Shown one piece after another: positions 1-9,246 of a stretch of DNA of 64,000 nucleotides; within the stretch, counting starts at the first letter, position 1, and each line of letters opens with the position of its first letter. Below the pieces are notes generated by a model. The model saw only the letters and a program-made list of their open reading frames with translations, was not told where the DNA came from and ran no database searches. The stretch lies in the NCBI RefSeq assembly GCF_004000945.1, contig NZ_BIMF01000022.1:1-64000 (forward strand). Reading direction: 5' to 3'. A program made the position numbers and the translations under genes. Origin of the DNA: Paenibacillus lautus NBRC 15380. Lineage in GTDB: Bacteria > Bacillota > Bacilli > Paenibacillales > Paenibacillaceae.

Positions 1-68
1 TTTGACTTGCTCATTTCAAAGCTAACGTATTAACGTTTGCTTGTGTTACATTGACGTGATCCATTTGT

Positions 69-84
69 TCAGTTTTCAAGGAAC
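69..84 (-). promoter_or_regulatory. boxA-like rRNA leader element
   Basis: On the minus strand this reads GTTCCTTGAAAACTGA, closely resembling the boxA antitermination/leader sequence found before 16S genes and in spacers of Bacillus-type rRNA operons. It lies downstream of two strong leftward promoters, so the transcript leaving the window at position 1 is most likely an rRNA operon starting with 16S. No mature rRNA sequence is visible inside the window. Confidence 0.7.
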
Positions 85-131
85 TTGTTGGCTGCTTTGC
101 CGATCATCTTCAATCAGCAGCGCAGGTTTAT

Positions 132-160
132 ATCTTATCAAGTAATTAACTTGATGTCAA
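132..160 (-). promoter_or_regulatory. rRNA operon promoter P1 (proximal)
   Basis: Minus strand: -35 TTGACA at 160-155, a 17-nt spacer, and -10 TAAGAT at 137-132. The perfect -35 and optimal spacing are typical of rRNA promoters, and the boxA-like leader follows about 50 nt downstream. Confidence 0.8.
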
Positions 161-221
161 CACTTTTTTTTCGACGCCGTTCGACAAGCTTCAAAAGCTT
201 TCGTCAAAAGCGACAGTTAGT

Positions 222-250
222 AATATACCATGATACAAAAGATATAGCAA
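222..250 (-). promoter_or_regulatory. rRNA operon promoter P2 (distal)
   Basis: Minus strand: -35 TTGCTA at 250-245, 17-nt spacer, -10 TATATT at 227-222. It lies 90 nt upstream of the proximal promoter and in the same direction, giving the tandem arrangement known for Firmicute rRNA operons. The region upstream is AT-rich, as UP-element-containing promoters usually are. Confidence 0.65.
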
Positions 251-374
251 GCATTTTTAAAAGAAAATATGTAAAGTTTCGCATAACATCGATCCTATCA
301 TGATTTATATCTTATAGAGATCGATATTTAACACAGTCTGTCGGCGACCTCGCTATAAATGTGCTCAATCATAG

Positions 375-392
375 ACCTCAAATTTCTGAGGT
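375..392 (+). promoter_or_regulatory. Small palindrome upstream of the Fsr-like gene
   Basis: ACCTCA-N6-TGAGGT forms a perfect 6-bp inverted repeat about 100 nt before the Fsr-like start. It could be a repressor operator or simply a leader hairpin. No convincing -35/-10 pair was fixed next to it. Confidence 0.25.
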
Positions 393-492
393 ATCATCTC
401 GAAATGTAATTGATTTCCTATAGAAAAGGTTTTAAGGTTAGTTCATCGCTTTTTTACAGACCGACTACATCTATAAGAAAGGAGTTCGCCGA

Positions 493-1749
493 ATGGCAGA
501 CAAAAGCATCGCTCTCCAGAAGCCAAAAGATACTCCAAGTCCTGCGCACGGAGAGGCACATCAGGCCACAGTATATAAAATTCTAATCGCCATCAGTTTC
601 GTGCATTTGTTTAATGATTCAATTCAGTCCGTGATCCCTGCAATCTTTCCTATATTAAAGGATAATCTGCTGCTTACCTTTACGCAGATCGGTTGGATCT
701 CCTTCGCTATTAATTTTACTTCATCCATTATCCAGCCGGTTATCGGGTACGCCGCGGATCGAAGGCCGACACCGATTCTGCTTCCGATCGGTATGTGTTT
801 CACGTTTGCAGGTGTATTCATGCTTGCATATGCACATACATACATCCTGGTTCTGTTCGCCGTCGTTCTGATCGGATTAGGCTCAGCGACCTTCCACCCT
901 GAGGGAATGCGGGTCGCACATATGGCTGCAGGCATGCGAAAAGGGTTATCCCAATCCATCTTTCAAGTAGGGGGCAATGCCGGACAGTCACTTGCCCCGC
1001 TCCTGACACGATACATTTTCGTACCGTTCGGACAGTTTGGCGCGATCGGTTTCACCTTCGTTGCCGCGGCTGGTATCATCGTGCAATCCTATGTTGCCCA
1101 TTGGTATCACGGCATGCTGAAAGCTGGTTACACGTTCAAAAAGAAAACTGCCGGACGCATGCTCGATCCCGCTCGCCGGAAAAGCGTACGTAATGCAACG
1201 CTGGTTCTCGTCATTCTAGTGTTTATCCGCTCCTGGTATGGCGCAGCCATCAGCAGCTATTATGCCTTCTACCTTATGGATGCATATAAGATCACGATTG
1301 ATAATGCTCAGATCTATATTTTTCTGTTTCTCGCTTCCGGAGCTGTAGGCACCTTCTTCGGCGGTCCGCTGGCCGACCGCTTTGGCCGCCGCAACATGAT
1401 CATGCTCTCCATGATCGGCACGGCGCCCATTGCACTGATTCTGCCGTTCGCCTCCCCGTTCTGGGCGGCTGTATTGCTGCTGATCGGCGGATTTGTTCTA
1501 TTGTCCAGTTTCTCGGTTACCGTCGTATATGCCCAAATGCTGCATCCGGGCAATATCGGTACAGTATCCGGGCTGATCACCGGGTTTGCTTTTGGCATGG
1601 GCGGGGTCGGTTCGCTTGTGCTCGGTAATCTCGGAGATGCTTGGGGAATCGGCAATGTTATGATCGCCATCGGCTTCTTGCCGCTGCTTGGTCTGCTTGC
1701 CCTGCTTCTTCCCGGTGATGACAAGCTGGACCAGTGGTCGAGGGAATAA
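493..1749 (+). CDS. MFS exporter, Fsr (fosmidomycin resistance)-like
   Basis: A 418-residue polytopic membrane protein with about twelve hydrophobic segments. The first segment carries HLFNDSIQSVIPAIFP, which matches the Fsr subgroup of the major facilitator superfamily (compare 'HLLNDMIQSL' in E. coli Fsr). The loop motif GYAADRRPTP lies between helices 2 and 3, and GPLADRFGRRN is the classic MFS loop of the second half. Fsr-type proteins export small drugs such as fosmidomycin, but the substrate cannot be read from sequence. AAAGGAG ends 8 nt before the ATG, which supports the start. The gene stands alone, divergent from the rRNA operon, and is followed by a strong hairpin terminator. Confidence 0.85.
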   Translation: MADKSIALQKPKDTPSPAHGEAHQATVYKILIAISFVHLFNDSIQSVIPAIFPILKDNLLLTFTQIGWISFAINFTSSIIQPVIGYAADRRPTPILLPIGMCFTFAGVFMLAYAHTYILVLFAVVLIGLGSATFHPEGMRVAHMAAGMRKGLSQSIFQVGGNAGQSLAPLLTRYIFVPFGQFGAIGFTFVAAAGIIVQSYVAHWYHGMLKAGYTFKKKTAGRMLDPARRKSVRNATLVLVILVFIRSWYGAAISSYYAFYLMDAYKITIDNAQIYIFLFLASGAVGTFFGGPLADRFGRRNMIMLSMIGTAPIALILPFASPFWAAVLLLIGGFVLLSSFSVTVVYAQMLHPGNIGTVSGLITGFAFGMGGVGSLVLGNLGDAWGIGNVMIAIGFLPLLGLLALLLPGDDKLDQWSRE

Positions 1750-1756
1750 TCGTTAT

Positions 1757-1807
1757 AAAAAAGACACTCATTGGCAGCACAGTAATGTGCTCGTGGTGAG
1801 TGTCTTT
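1757..1807. terminator. Bidirectional intrinsic terminator
   Basis: AAAGACACTCA at 1760-1770 pairs with TGAGTGTCTTT at 1796-1806, and an inner GCAC/GTGC pair extends the stem. It is flanked by A-rich and T-rich tracts and sits exactly between the convergent Fsr-like gene and the small membrane protein gene, so it can serve both. Confidence 0.8.
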
Positions 1808-1998
1808 CACTTTATTTTTCTGACAAGTTTAATGAACCAGTACAGGAATATCCATGGCAGCACGTACTTCGTCAGCCACTCGATGGTAAACAGAATGGTA
1901 CCGGCATCTGCTCCCTCAGCTATATTCCCCAACACAGTAACCATAATGAAAAATAGAACTATTGCAATGGTTACATAGAACACTGTATTATATTTCAT
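1807..1998 (-). CDS. Small two-helix membrane protein, unknown function
   Basis: A short protein of 63 residues with two hydrophobic segments, roughly residues 5-25 (VFYVTIAIVLFFIMVTVLG) and 35-55 (ILFTIEWLTKYVLPWIFLYW), and a basic tail LVRKIK. The ATG at 1998 is preferred because AGGTGGAAGGGA precedes it; an upstream in-frame ATG at 2025 has no ribosome site. I do not recognise a family. The composition and AT content fit a real membrane peptide rather than a shadow ORF. Its stop falls inside the terminator hairpin shared with the Fsr-like gene. Confidence 0.55.
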   Translation of the reverse strand: MKYNTVFYVTIAIVLFFIMVTVLGNIAEGADAGTILFTIEWLTKYVLPWIFLYWFIKLVRKIK

Positions 1999-2155
1999 TC
2001 CCTTCCACCTATCATCCGACTTCATACGCTACCGAAATATTACACATCACGGGATGTATAATCAACATTTTTGTTGACGGTTTGAACAAAACGGGGCCAT
2101 CCTTATACAGCAACGATGTTAGCATTGTAATACATGTATCAAAGAGAGCGTCATT

Positions 2156-2206
2156 AAAAAGAGGAGATGCCCCGTCAATTCGCATGACATGAGCAGCTCC
2201 TCTTTT
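2156..2206 (-). terminator. Intrinsic terminator of the SLH subtilisin gene
   Basis: On the minus strand AAAAGAGGAG (2206-2197) pairs with CTCCTCTTTTT (2166-2156) around a 30-nt loop, ending in a T tract. It lies about 45 nt beyond the stop codon of the subtilisin gene. Confidence 0.7.
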
Positions 2207-2251
2207 GCTTAACCACGATTGTATTCTAGATGAATTAATCTTAGATCTTCA

Positions 2252-5200
2252 TTAGATTTTGTTCAGATAATCCAGTAAACGATACACAATCACGGATACC
2301 TGGGCCCGAGTGGAAGTCTCACCCGGTCCGAAGCGGTTGCCATTCACTCCCTTCACCAGACCTTCCTTCACAGCAAAGGCTACGGCCGTACGTGCATCCT
2401 CAGAGATTAAGTTATTGTCATTGAATGACAAGGAGCCTGCATCGGAATCAATCTTCAGCGCTTCCGCAATCATGACCACCATATCCTCACGGGTCAGCGG
2501 ATTCTTCGCTCCGGCTTCTTTGCTGCGTGTTTCCCAATCGATGCCTGTCTCGAAAATACGATCAAGCAGTGTCGCAAATTCTGTACGGGTCACCGCATTG
2601 TTTGGAGAGAAGCGGCCTGCACCAGTACCGTTCGTGATATGCTGCGAGGCAGCAACCTCGATCTCATCCTTAGCCCAGTGGCTGACGATGTCGTTAAAGG
2701 TCACGTTGTTCTCGGCAGCCACATATGAACCTGGACCGTTAACACGGAACGTGATCGATCCACGCGCAGCCGATTGCAGCAATCCCGCGGATTGCAGGTC
2801 CCCTTTTTCCGACTGCACGTAGGCACCTACCTTGCGCGCATCCTTCACTTTTGTTGGGTCATAGTTCAATGTCAACAGAAATGGGTGTTTGAACTTGTCT
2901 CCGTGTTTGATCGAAACGATCGGGGATACAGCGTTCAATGTATTTCCGGATCCTGCTTTGCTTGCAGCTACGGAAACCGCTAAGCTGAATCCGCTGCTCG
3001 TAGTGAAATCATCCAAGGCATCAGCAGGAACCGTCAGGCTAAATCCGTTACCCGTAATCACAAGCGGTTTGCCGGATGCTTTCAGTTTATCCACGGCAGT
3101 CTTGCCGAGAGTAAAGGCTACCTCGCTATATTTGCTGAAATCCAGCTTCGATACGTCCAGCTTCACTTCCTTGCTGTCCCCAGTAATTCCTGCAGTAATC
3201 GCTGCTTCAGATAAAGCTGCCGTTGCAGACTCTGTGCCATCCGCATTTTTCTTCGTGGTTACTTTGGCATCCCCCGATACTTCAGGAGCCGGAGTGGACG
3301 GAGTTCCTGTAGAACCGCCACCGGAGGACGAGCCTCCACCGCCGCCGGATCCGCCACCTGGGTTACCTGGATCAGGGTTTCCTGGTCCAGGCGCGCCCGT
3401 CAGCTGCAGGTCAACCGTCGCTTTTTCTTCAAGACCTTGACGGTCTTTGACGGAAAGCTCAACGGTATAGTTGCCTGAAGACAATCCGTCTAAAGCAATG
3501 TTAAATGCACCATCCTGCTCGACATCAAAGCTGCCTTCCTTCGCTACCGTTTTATTGGCTCTCTTAATAACATAAGTGGCATCCAACCATTCGCTTACGT
3601 CAAAATCAATGGCCCACTCATCCCACAGAGCCGGAACAGCCGTTACATAGAGATCATCGACCGTGCCAATTAGTGCAGGATTGCTCTTGCCGGAGATTTT
3701 GACATCCTGCTCGGTTTGGATCGATGGTGCCGATCTCTTCACAAAGAAAGGAATCGTTGCATAATCCGAGTGGACTACGAAATCGGTATCCAGGGATAAC
3801 AGCTCGATCGAATACAATCCGTCCTGAACCTCTACCTCTTTCTCGGTCTCATAATCGGCATACTTCCCGTTCCAGCCGATCGTAAACGAGGTGTTCGCAT
3901 CAAAATAGGCCTGCCCTCCGAATATTTGGCCAATAATACCGTCGCCGTCAACACCCGCTCCTGGATTAAGACTGTCATACAAGTCCACGATGACGATCTG
4001 CATCGGATTGTAAAATTCGAAAGCCAGGTTGAGCTTTCCTAATTCACCCGTCTCGGTTAACGGAACATGCGGTAAGTAGTTTTCGGTATCACTGTAAGCT
4101 TTCGTATACTTCACGCCAGTGATCTCAAGGTTAAAGTACGCAACATACGGAACCGAATAGGTATGGGTACCATTCGTAAAGGTAATATAGCCTTGCTGTT
4201 CCGATACGCCCTCTATCCCTTCCGGCACTTGGAGAGTTACCGTGAGTTCTTCTTGACCGTTGAGGGTGAAGGTGCTTTTATCGGTTGTAACACTTACTCC
4301 CGGCGTGACCTGTGTGTTATTGATTTCCACGTTAAAAGTCCCGCCCGCATTTCCAATACTCTCTACCTTTATTTTTTTCTGAACGGTCTTGGCAGCTTTG
4401 CCGGTAAAATTACCGAAGTTAATGCTTCCCGTAATGTTATCCTGCTCTTTACTTGTTCCGTTCTCCTGATACGAGGTCTTGTCCAAGACCTTCACCAGAG
4501 CCTCTGCCTGGATGGTATTGAGCGCTTGTACACGCCCGGCTCCTTGATCCGTTACATCGTAGGATTCGGTATTCAGCACTTTGGCGTTATTCATCAGTGC
4601 GACTTTGACATCGAATGGAGTCCAGTCGTTGTGCTTCTCCAAAATGAGAGCTGCAAGCCCTGCCACATGCGGGGATGCCATACTGGTGCCCGTGAAGCGA
4701 TCATAGGATTGACTGTAATCAGCTTCCGGATCATCTTTTCCATACCTTGGCACGGAAGACAAAATGCTGGTTCCCGGTGCTACCACATCGGGCTTAATAT
4801 CCAGCGTCTTTTTGGCCGGGCCACGGGAGCTGGAATCATTGATTTCATCGCCGGCGGTTCGGTTTTTAATAAAATCCGAGAATTTCACTTTCAGATCCGG
4901 GTTGGCATCGAGCAGCGATTTGATATAATCGCCGTCTTCTTTGCTCATACTAAAGGTTGGGATGAAGGCAAAGCTGTCCCCAAGTAAAACACCAATAGGC
5001 CCAGGGTTCTGGTTGAATACGATGGCACCCGTCGCACCTGCTGCCTTCGCATTAGCGATTTTATCGACAAAGGCGAGTTCGCCGCGTTTAATTAAAGCGA
5101 TTTTGCCCTCTACATCTTTATCTGCGAAATCCTCAGGTTTGCCCAGATCCGCATAAACCAGTTCAAAATCTCCATCCAGAACGACTTCTGGATCCTCTGC

Positions 5201-6748
5201 GAGATTCCAAGCCATTAATTCAAGCTTATACGTTGCATCTACCACAGTAATCAGAGCGTTATCGTCTGCCGAAGGCAGTTCCTTATCCTTGACAGGTTCA
5301 ACAACCTCTTCTTCCGTGACCTGCTCCTCTTCGGCTCCTTCAGTCGGTTGAGCCGGCTCTAGATCCTGCTCCGTATCGATAGAATCGGGAGTCTCATCGA
5401 CAGCTGCCGTGTCATTAGTCGATGTTGGTCCAGCTGCTTCATCTGCCTGTGCTCCTACATCCGTCTGCTCTTCAGGTGTAACGGGTTGTGTTGGCTCTGC
5501 TCCAAGCTCCAACGGACCCTCATTGTTATCAATTGGCTCACCCGGCAATTCCGCATCCGTGAAAAAGTGCGATGTTGCCGCCATTTCATCACTTGGACCC
5601 GTTGAGTTTCCTACCGTAATCGGAAAAGCCGCCGCTCCCGGCGATCCAACCGTCCAGCGGTTTGGCCCCGAATTGCCGCTAGCAACGACTGGCGTGACAC
5701 CGGCCAGCGCAGCATTGTTGAGTGCTACTGACGTCACATAGTCCGGATCATTGCGTGAATTGCCAAGGGAGAGGTTGATTATATCCATTCCGTCTTGAAC
5801 GGAACGGTCAATACCACCTAGTACCCAGCTGGAATAGCCGCTTCCGTACGGCCCAAGAACGCGATACGCATAGATATCCGCGTCCGGCGCAATGCCTACA
5901 ACTCCATATTCGCCCACATCACGGGCTCCGATGGTACCCGCCACATGTGTTCCGTGATCAGTCCAATACGTACTCCCCCTGTCATCGACCTGTGGGGGAT
6001 TGGAAGGATCATTCTCCCAGTCAAGCGGAGTCGCCTCATAAGGATCGTTATCATTGTCGACGAAGTCATATCCACCCTTATAAGCATCCTTCAGGACAGG
6101 GTGAACGTAATCAATCCCTGTATCGATAACACCGACTTTAATGCCTTTGCCTGTATATCCTAGATCCCAGACATCAGGAGCACCGATGAACGGCCCCGTA
6201 TCCTTCATGTATGGATTCACTTCGCCCTTCGGTCCAACCGTTACCTCCAAATCGGGATATACACCTAGAACGCCAGGGAGATCAAGCAGCGCTTCAATCT
6301 TGCTGCCGTCGATCTCCATGGACACCCCGTTGAATGCGTAACTATATTGCTCCGAAATTTCGTGCGTTATATTCTTCGTGCTCAGGCTGCGTATAAAAGT
6401 CTGCTGCTCCAATTGCACCTGTGCCTCAACCTTCGCCTCTACGAAAGAACTAAAGGATTGACCCTGAATAGAGGAAAGCCCTTTGGCTAAGGCCACTGGC
6501 TCAGTAGACAGCTCTACAATGACTCTTGTAGGACCCCCGGCAGATTTCTGCAGGCTTTGTTCAAGCACCGGAAACTCTGCAAGCTTAGCTCGCTGTTTCA
6601 GAATATCCTTTATCTGCCTAGCTTCATCGGCACTGAGCTGATTGTCCAGCTCGATCTGCCGTTCTGACGGAGCGGCCCCAGCCGCTGGTGCAACGAGTGA
6701 TAGCGTTAATACAAAACTTAGTAGTGCGGACCATAACTTTTTACTCAA
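2252..6748 (-). CDS. Giant SLH-anchored subtilisin-like serine protease (S8 family)
   Basis: About 1498 residues. Order of parts: signal peptide (to about residue 25, ending APAAGAAP), I9-type inhibitor propeptide (about 73-170), S8 catalytic domain with Asp209 in VGVIDTGIDY, His265 in DHGTHVAGTIGA and Ser689 in GTSMASPHVAG. Between the oxyanion-hole segment (ASGNSGP) and the serine motif lie an acidic Pro/Thr/Glu-rich stretch (about 399-499) and a PA domain (about 505-630). After the protease comes an Fn3-like region, a Gly/Ser/Pro linker near 1130, a beta-rich domain and SLH repeats at the C-terminus that should bind secondary cell-wall polymer. TTG at 6748 is chosen because GGGAGGGG lies 7 nt upstream; an earlier in-frame TTG at 6781 lacks one. 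Vpr/C5a-peptidase-like architecture; substrate unknown. Confidence 0.9.
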   Translation of the reverse strand: MSKKLWSALLSFVLTLSLVAPAAGAAPSERQIELDNQLSADEARQIKDILKQRAKLAEFPVLEQSLQKSAGGPTRVIVELSTEPVALAKGLSSIQGQSFSSFVEAKVEAQVQLEQQTFIRSLSTKNITHEISEQYSYAFNGVSMEIDGSKIEALLDLPGVLGVYPDLEVTVGPKGEVNPYMKDTGPFIGAPDVWDLGYTGKGIKVGVIDTGIDYVHPVLKDAYKGGYDFVDNDNDPYEATPLDWENDPSNPPQVDDRGSTYWTDHGTHVAGTIGARDVGEYGVVGIAPDADIYAYRVLGPYGSGYSSWVLGGIDRSVQDGMDIINLSLGNSRNDPDYVTSVALNNAALAGVTPVVASGNSGPNRWTVGSPGAAAFPITVGNSTGPSDEMAATSHFFTDAELPGEPIDNNEGPLELGAEPTQPVTPEEQTDVGAQADEAAGPTSTNDTAAVDETPDSIDTEQDLEPAQPTEGAEEEQVTEEEVVEPVKDKELPSADDNALITVVDATYKLELMAWNLAEDPEVVLDGDFELVYADLGKPEDFADKDVEGKIALIKRGELAFVDKIANAKAAGATGAIVFNQNPGPIGVLLGDSFAFIPTFSMSKEDGDYIKSLLDANPDLKVKFSDFIKNRTAGDEINDSSSRGPAKKTLDIKPDVVAPGTSILSSVPRYGKDDPEADYSQSYDRFTGTSMASPHVAGLAALILEKHNDWTPFDVKVALMNNAKVLNTESYDVTDQGAGRVQALNTIQAEALVKVLDKTSYQENGTSKEQDNITGSINFGNFTGKAAKTVQKKIKVESIGNAGGTFNVEINNTQVTPGVSVTTDKSTFTLNGQEELTVTLQVPEGIEGVSEQQGYITFTNGTHTYSVPYVAYFNLEITGVKYTKAYSDTENYLPHVPLTETGELGKLNLAFEFYNPMQIVIVDLYDSLNPGAGVDGDGIIGQIFGGQAYFDANTSFTIGWNGKYADYETEKEVEVQDGLYSIELLSLDTDFVVHSDYATIPFFVKRSAPSIQTEQDVKISGKSNPALIGTVDDLYVTAVPALWDEWAIDFDVSEWLDATYVIKRANKTVAKEGSFDVEQDGAFNIALDGLSSGNYTVELSVKDRQGLEEKATVDLQLTGAPGPGNPDPGNPGGGSGGGGGSSSGGGSTGTPSTPAPEVSGDAKVTTKKNADGTESATAALSEAAITAGITGDSKEVKLDVSKLDFSKYSEVAFTLGKTAVDKLKASGKPLVITGNGFSLTVPADALDDFTTSSGFSLAVSVAASKAGSGNTLNAVSPIVSIKHGDKFKHPFLLTLNYDPTKVKDARKVGAYVQSEKGDLQSAGLLQSAARGSITFRVNGPGSYVAAENNVTFNDIVSHWAKDEIEVAASQHITNGTGAGRFSPNNAVTRTEFATLLDRIFETGIDWETRSKEAGAKNPLTREDMVVMIAEALKIDSDAGSLSFNDNNLISEDARTAVAFAVKEGLVKGVNGNRFGPGETSTRAQVSVIVYRLLDYLNKI

Positions 6749-6956
6749 GGCTTTGCCCCTCCCATAAGATAGATTTCCCAATCACATTAGGGTCTGGGAT
6801 GTCATCAGCATATCTGCGCTGCCTAACGATGGTATCCACTCCTTTCCGCATAAGACTGACCCGTGGTAAATTATTCTAGAATTAAAAATTAGATTCCTTC
6901 ATCCTTTTCTGTATGCTTTTGTTAAATTCAGTCGATTGTATAGGAGGTTTTGACGA

Positions 6957-6983
6957 ATGATCAAAAATGTCAGAGATTCATAG
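6957..6983 (+). other. Eight-codon mini-ORF with strong ribosome site
   Basis: ATG at 6957 opens an eight-codon frame (MIKNVRDS) ending with TAG at 6981-6983, preceded by TAGGAGG about 9 nt upstream. It lies in the 360-nt gap between the ligA terminator and the subtilisin gene and reads away from both. It may be a leader peptide, a decayed gene start or chance; no downstream gene on the same strand is evident. Confidence 0.2.
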
Positions 6984-7032
6984 AAAATATGGCTCACATC
7001 GCAAGTAAGGGAGAAGTCAGGGAACCGGGGAA

Positions 7033-7064
7033 AAAGAAAAACCGAGGCTATCGATAGCCTCGGT
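7033..7064 (-). terminator. Intrinsic terminator of ligA
   Basis: ACCGAGGCTA-TCGA-TAGCCTCGGT is a perfect 10-bp stem with a 4-nt loop (7041-7064), followed on the minus strand by TTTTTCTTTTT. It lies about 45 nt after the ligA stop and ends the pcrB-pcrA-ligA series. Confidence 0.9.
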
Positions 7065-7109
7065 TCACATGGAGTTGCAACTGATTCTGCAAGATATATC
7101 CAGATTGTA

Positions 7110-9125
7110 TTATGATTCGTTCAGCAACCGCACAAACTCTTCTTCATCCTCCAGGATGTCGATGCCGAGCTGCTGGGCTTTAGCCAGCTTGCTGCCGGCT
7201 TTTTCGCCTGCGATGAGGAGGTCCGTTTTCTTGGACACGCTGCCGGTGACTTTGGCGCCGAGCGCTTCCAAGCGTTCGGTTGCCTCTTCGCGGGTCAGCA
7301 GATGGAGGGTGCCTGTAAGCACCACCGTTTTGCCGCTGAAGTAGGAATCGGTGCTGACCGGCTTCGGTGCTTCCGGCGCTTTCGCTTGGACACCCAGCGA
7401 GAGCATCTTCTGAATGCTTGCTTGGGCAAACGGGTCCGCGAAGTATCCTGCGATACTTTCGGCCACGATGCCGCCCACGTCCGGCAGCTCGACCAATTCT
7501 TCTGCGGTCGCAGCCATCACGCGGTGCAGATCACGGTAGTGATCCGCCAGCATTTTGGTTGTGGATTTACCGGTATTCGGAATCCCCAGTGCGAAGAGGA
7601 AGGATGCAAGATCCCGCTCCTTGCTCTTCTCGATGGCATCCAGCAGATTCTGGGCTTTTTTCTCGCCAAAGCGCTCCAGCTTCAGCAAGCTATCAAAAGA
7701 TAACGTGTAAAGATCAGCCGGTTCTCTCACGCCCAGTTCGTCGTATAACTGGATCGCGGTCTTGTCGCTGAATGTTTCAATGTCCATGGCATCCCTGGAA
7801 GCAAAATGCGTGATCCGGGCCACGATTTGCGGTTTGCACCCCGTCTTGTTGTTGCAGAAGAGGTGAGCGCCGCGCTGCTCCAGCGGGAATCCGCAGGATG
7901 GACACTGTTCCGGATACAGGATCTCTTCTCCGTCCTGCTCCTCCGTTACTTTGCCGAGGATCTCGGGAATAACGTCATTCGAACGGCGAATGAAGACTCG
8001 GGAGCCCAGTGCGAACTTGAGGTTCTTGCGCTCAATATCCCCGATATTGTTCAGCGTACAATTTTGCACCGTGACCCCGGCAAGCTCAACAGGCTCTACA
8101 CGCGCTAACGGCGTGATTTTTCCGGTCCGCCCCACATTCCAGGTTACCGACTGCAGCACGGTCGTGGTTTCTTCCGCTTCGAATTTATAAGCGACTGCCC
8201 AGCGGGGGAACTTATCGGTATATCCGAGCGCCTCGCGGATGCGGAAATCGGTGACCTTTACCACCGCTCCGTCAATGAGGTAATCGAGCTCGGAACGGCG
8301 CTTCTCGATATCGGCCAATTGCTCCATTACATCGTCAAATTGCTCAAAATAGAAAATGTACGGATTGACCTTGAGCCGGTTCTCGCGCAGGAAATCCATC
8401 ATTTCCTTGTGATCGGCAAAGGTGATTCCATCGGAATAACCTACATTATAGAAGTAAGCGTTCAGTTTACGCTCGGCCGTCACCTTCGGATTCAGATTGC
8501 GGAGCGCCCCTGCGGCGGCATTACGCGCGTTTTTGAGCGGCTCGGCCGCGGTTTGGTTGTAATGTTCCAGCACGGACAGGTTCATGATGCCTTCTCCCTG
8601 CACTTCGATCGTGCCTTCCGTGTACGGGATCGTCATCGGCACCGACTTGATGGTCTTCACCTGAGCCAAAATGCCTTCGCCAACTGTTCCGTTGCCCCGT
8701 GTCGACGCCTGAACCAGCTTACCGTCCTGATAGGTCAGATTCAGCGTCAGCCCGTCAAACTTTAGCTCCAGTGCATAACAAGGAGTCGGCAGAGGATTGC
8801 CGGGATTCTTCGCATTGTAGTCATTGACCAGCCTGACCACGCGATCATGCCAGGTACGGAGCTGCTCGATGTTCTGAGCCTTATCAAGGCTCCATAACGG
8901 AGCCAAATGACGGTGAGGGGCAAAACCTTTCAGAATCTCCCCGCCCACCCGCTGGGTCGGAGAATCCGGGAGCGTCACGCCGGTCTCTGCCTCCAACGCT
9001 ACCAGCTGGTCGTACAGGGCGTCATACTCCTTGTCGCTTACAAGCGGCTGATCCAGCGTGTAATAATGGTAATTGTAATTGTTCAGCTCCGCAATGAGCT
9101 TCTCCATCTTTTCCTTGAAATCCAT
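7110..9125 (-). CDS. ligA: NAD-dependent DNA ligase LigA (divergent form)
   Basis: 671 residues, the usual LigA length. It seals nicks in DNA using NAD. Visible parts: Ia domain (YxDQPLVSDKEYD near 25-35), adenylation domain with Lys122 in LELKFDGL, OB fold, a four-cysteine zinc site (CPSCG...CNNKTGC, about 410-435), helix-hairpin-helix region and a C-terminal BRCT domain (GKTVVLTGTL onward). Several catalytic-core motifs differ from the canonical enzyme: KFDG for KIDG, RGNG for RGDG and QGEG for RGE(V). The ATG at 9125 follows GGAGG by 11 nt; an upstream frame opening at 9188 lacks a site. It is the third gene of pcrB-pcrA-ligA, the order also known in Bacillus. Confidence 0.93.
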   Translation of the reverse strand: MDFKEKMEKLIAELNNYNYHYYTLDQPLVSDKEYDALYDQLVALEAETGVTLPDSPTQRVGGEILKGFAPHRHLAPLWSLDKAQNIEQLRTWHDRVVRLVNDYNAKNPGNPLPTPCYALELKFDGLTLNLTYQDGKLVQASTRGNGTVGEGILAQVKTIKSVPMTIPYTEGTIEVQGEGIMNLSVLEHYNQTAAEPLKNARNAAAGALRNLNPKVTAERKLNAYFYNVGYSDGITFADHKEMMDFLRENRLKVNPYIFYFEQFDDVMEQLADIEKRRSELDYLIDGAVVKVTDFRIREALGYTDKFPRWAVAYKFEAEETTTVLQSVTWNVGRTGKITPLARVEPVELAGVTVQNCTLNNIGDIERKNLKFALGSRVFIRRSNDVIPEILGKVTEEQDGEEILYPEQCPSCGFPLEQRGAHLFCNNKTGCKPQIVARITHFASRDAMDIETFSDKTAIQLYDELGVREPADLYTLSFDSLLKLERFGEKKAQNLLDAIEKSKERDLASFLFALGIPNTGKSTTKMLADHYRDLHRVMAATAEELVELPDVGGIVAESIAGYFADPFAQASIQKMLSLGVQAKAPEAPKPVSTDSYFSGKTVVLTGTLHLLTREEATERLEALGAKVTGSVSKKTDLLIAGEKAGSKLAKAQQLGIDILEDEEEFVRLLNES

Positions 9126-9246
9126 GCAGGGGCAATCCTCCTTCGATAATATAAGGCCAAAATAGGTTGGGTTAAAGATTTCTGCCAATCATCACTGCGA
9201 ATTCGGATCGTTCTTCCGTTGATGCCGATTCTCCTAGTTGTATCCC

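Noticed and set aside
85..303. 72-codon plus-strand ORF
   Set aside because: It covers the tandem leftward rRNA promoters and has no ribosome site; its composition is not protein-like.
4163..4987. 274-codon plus-strand ORF
   Set aside because: Antisense shadow of the SLH subtilisin gene, covering its PA and catalytic serine region.
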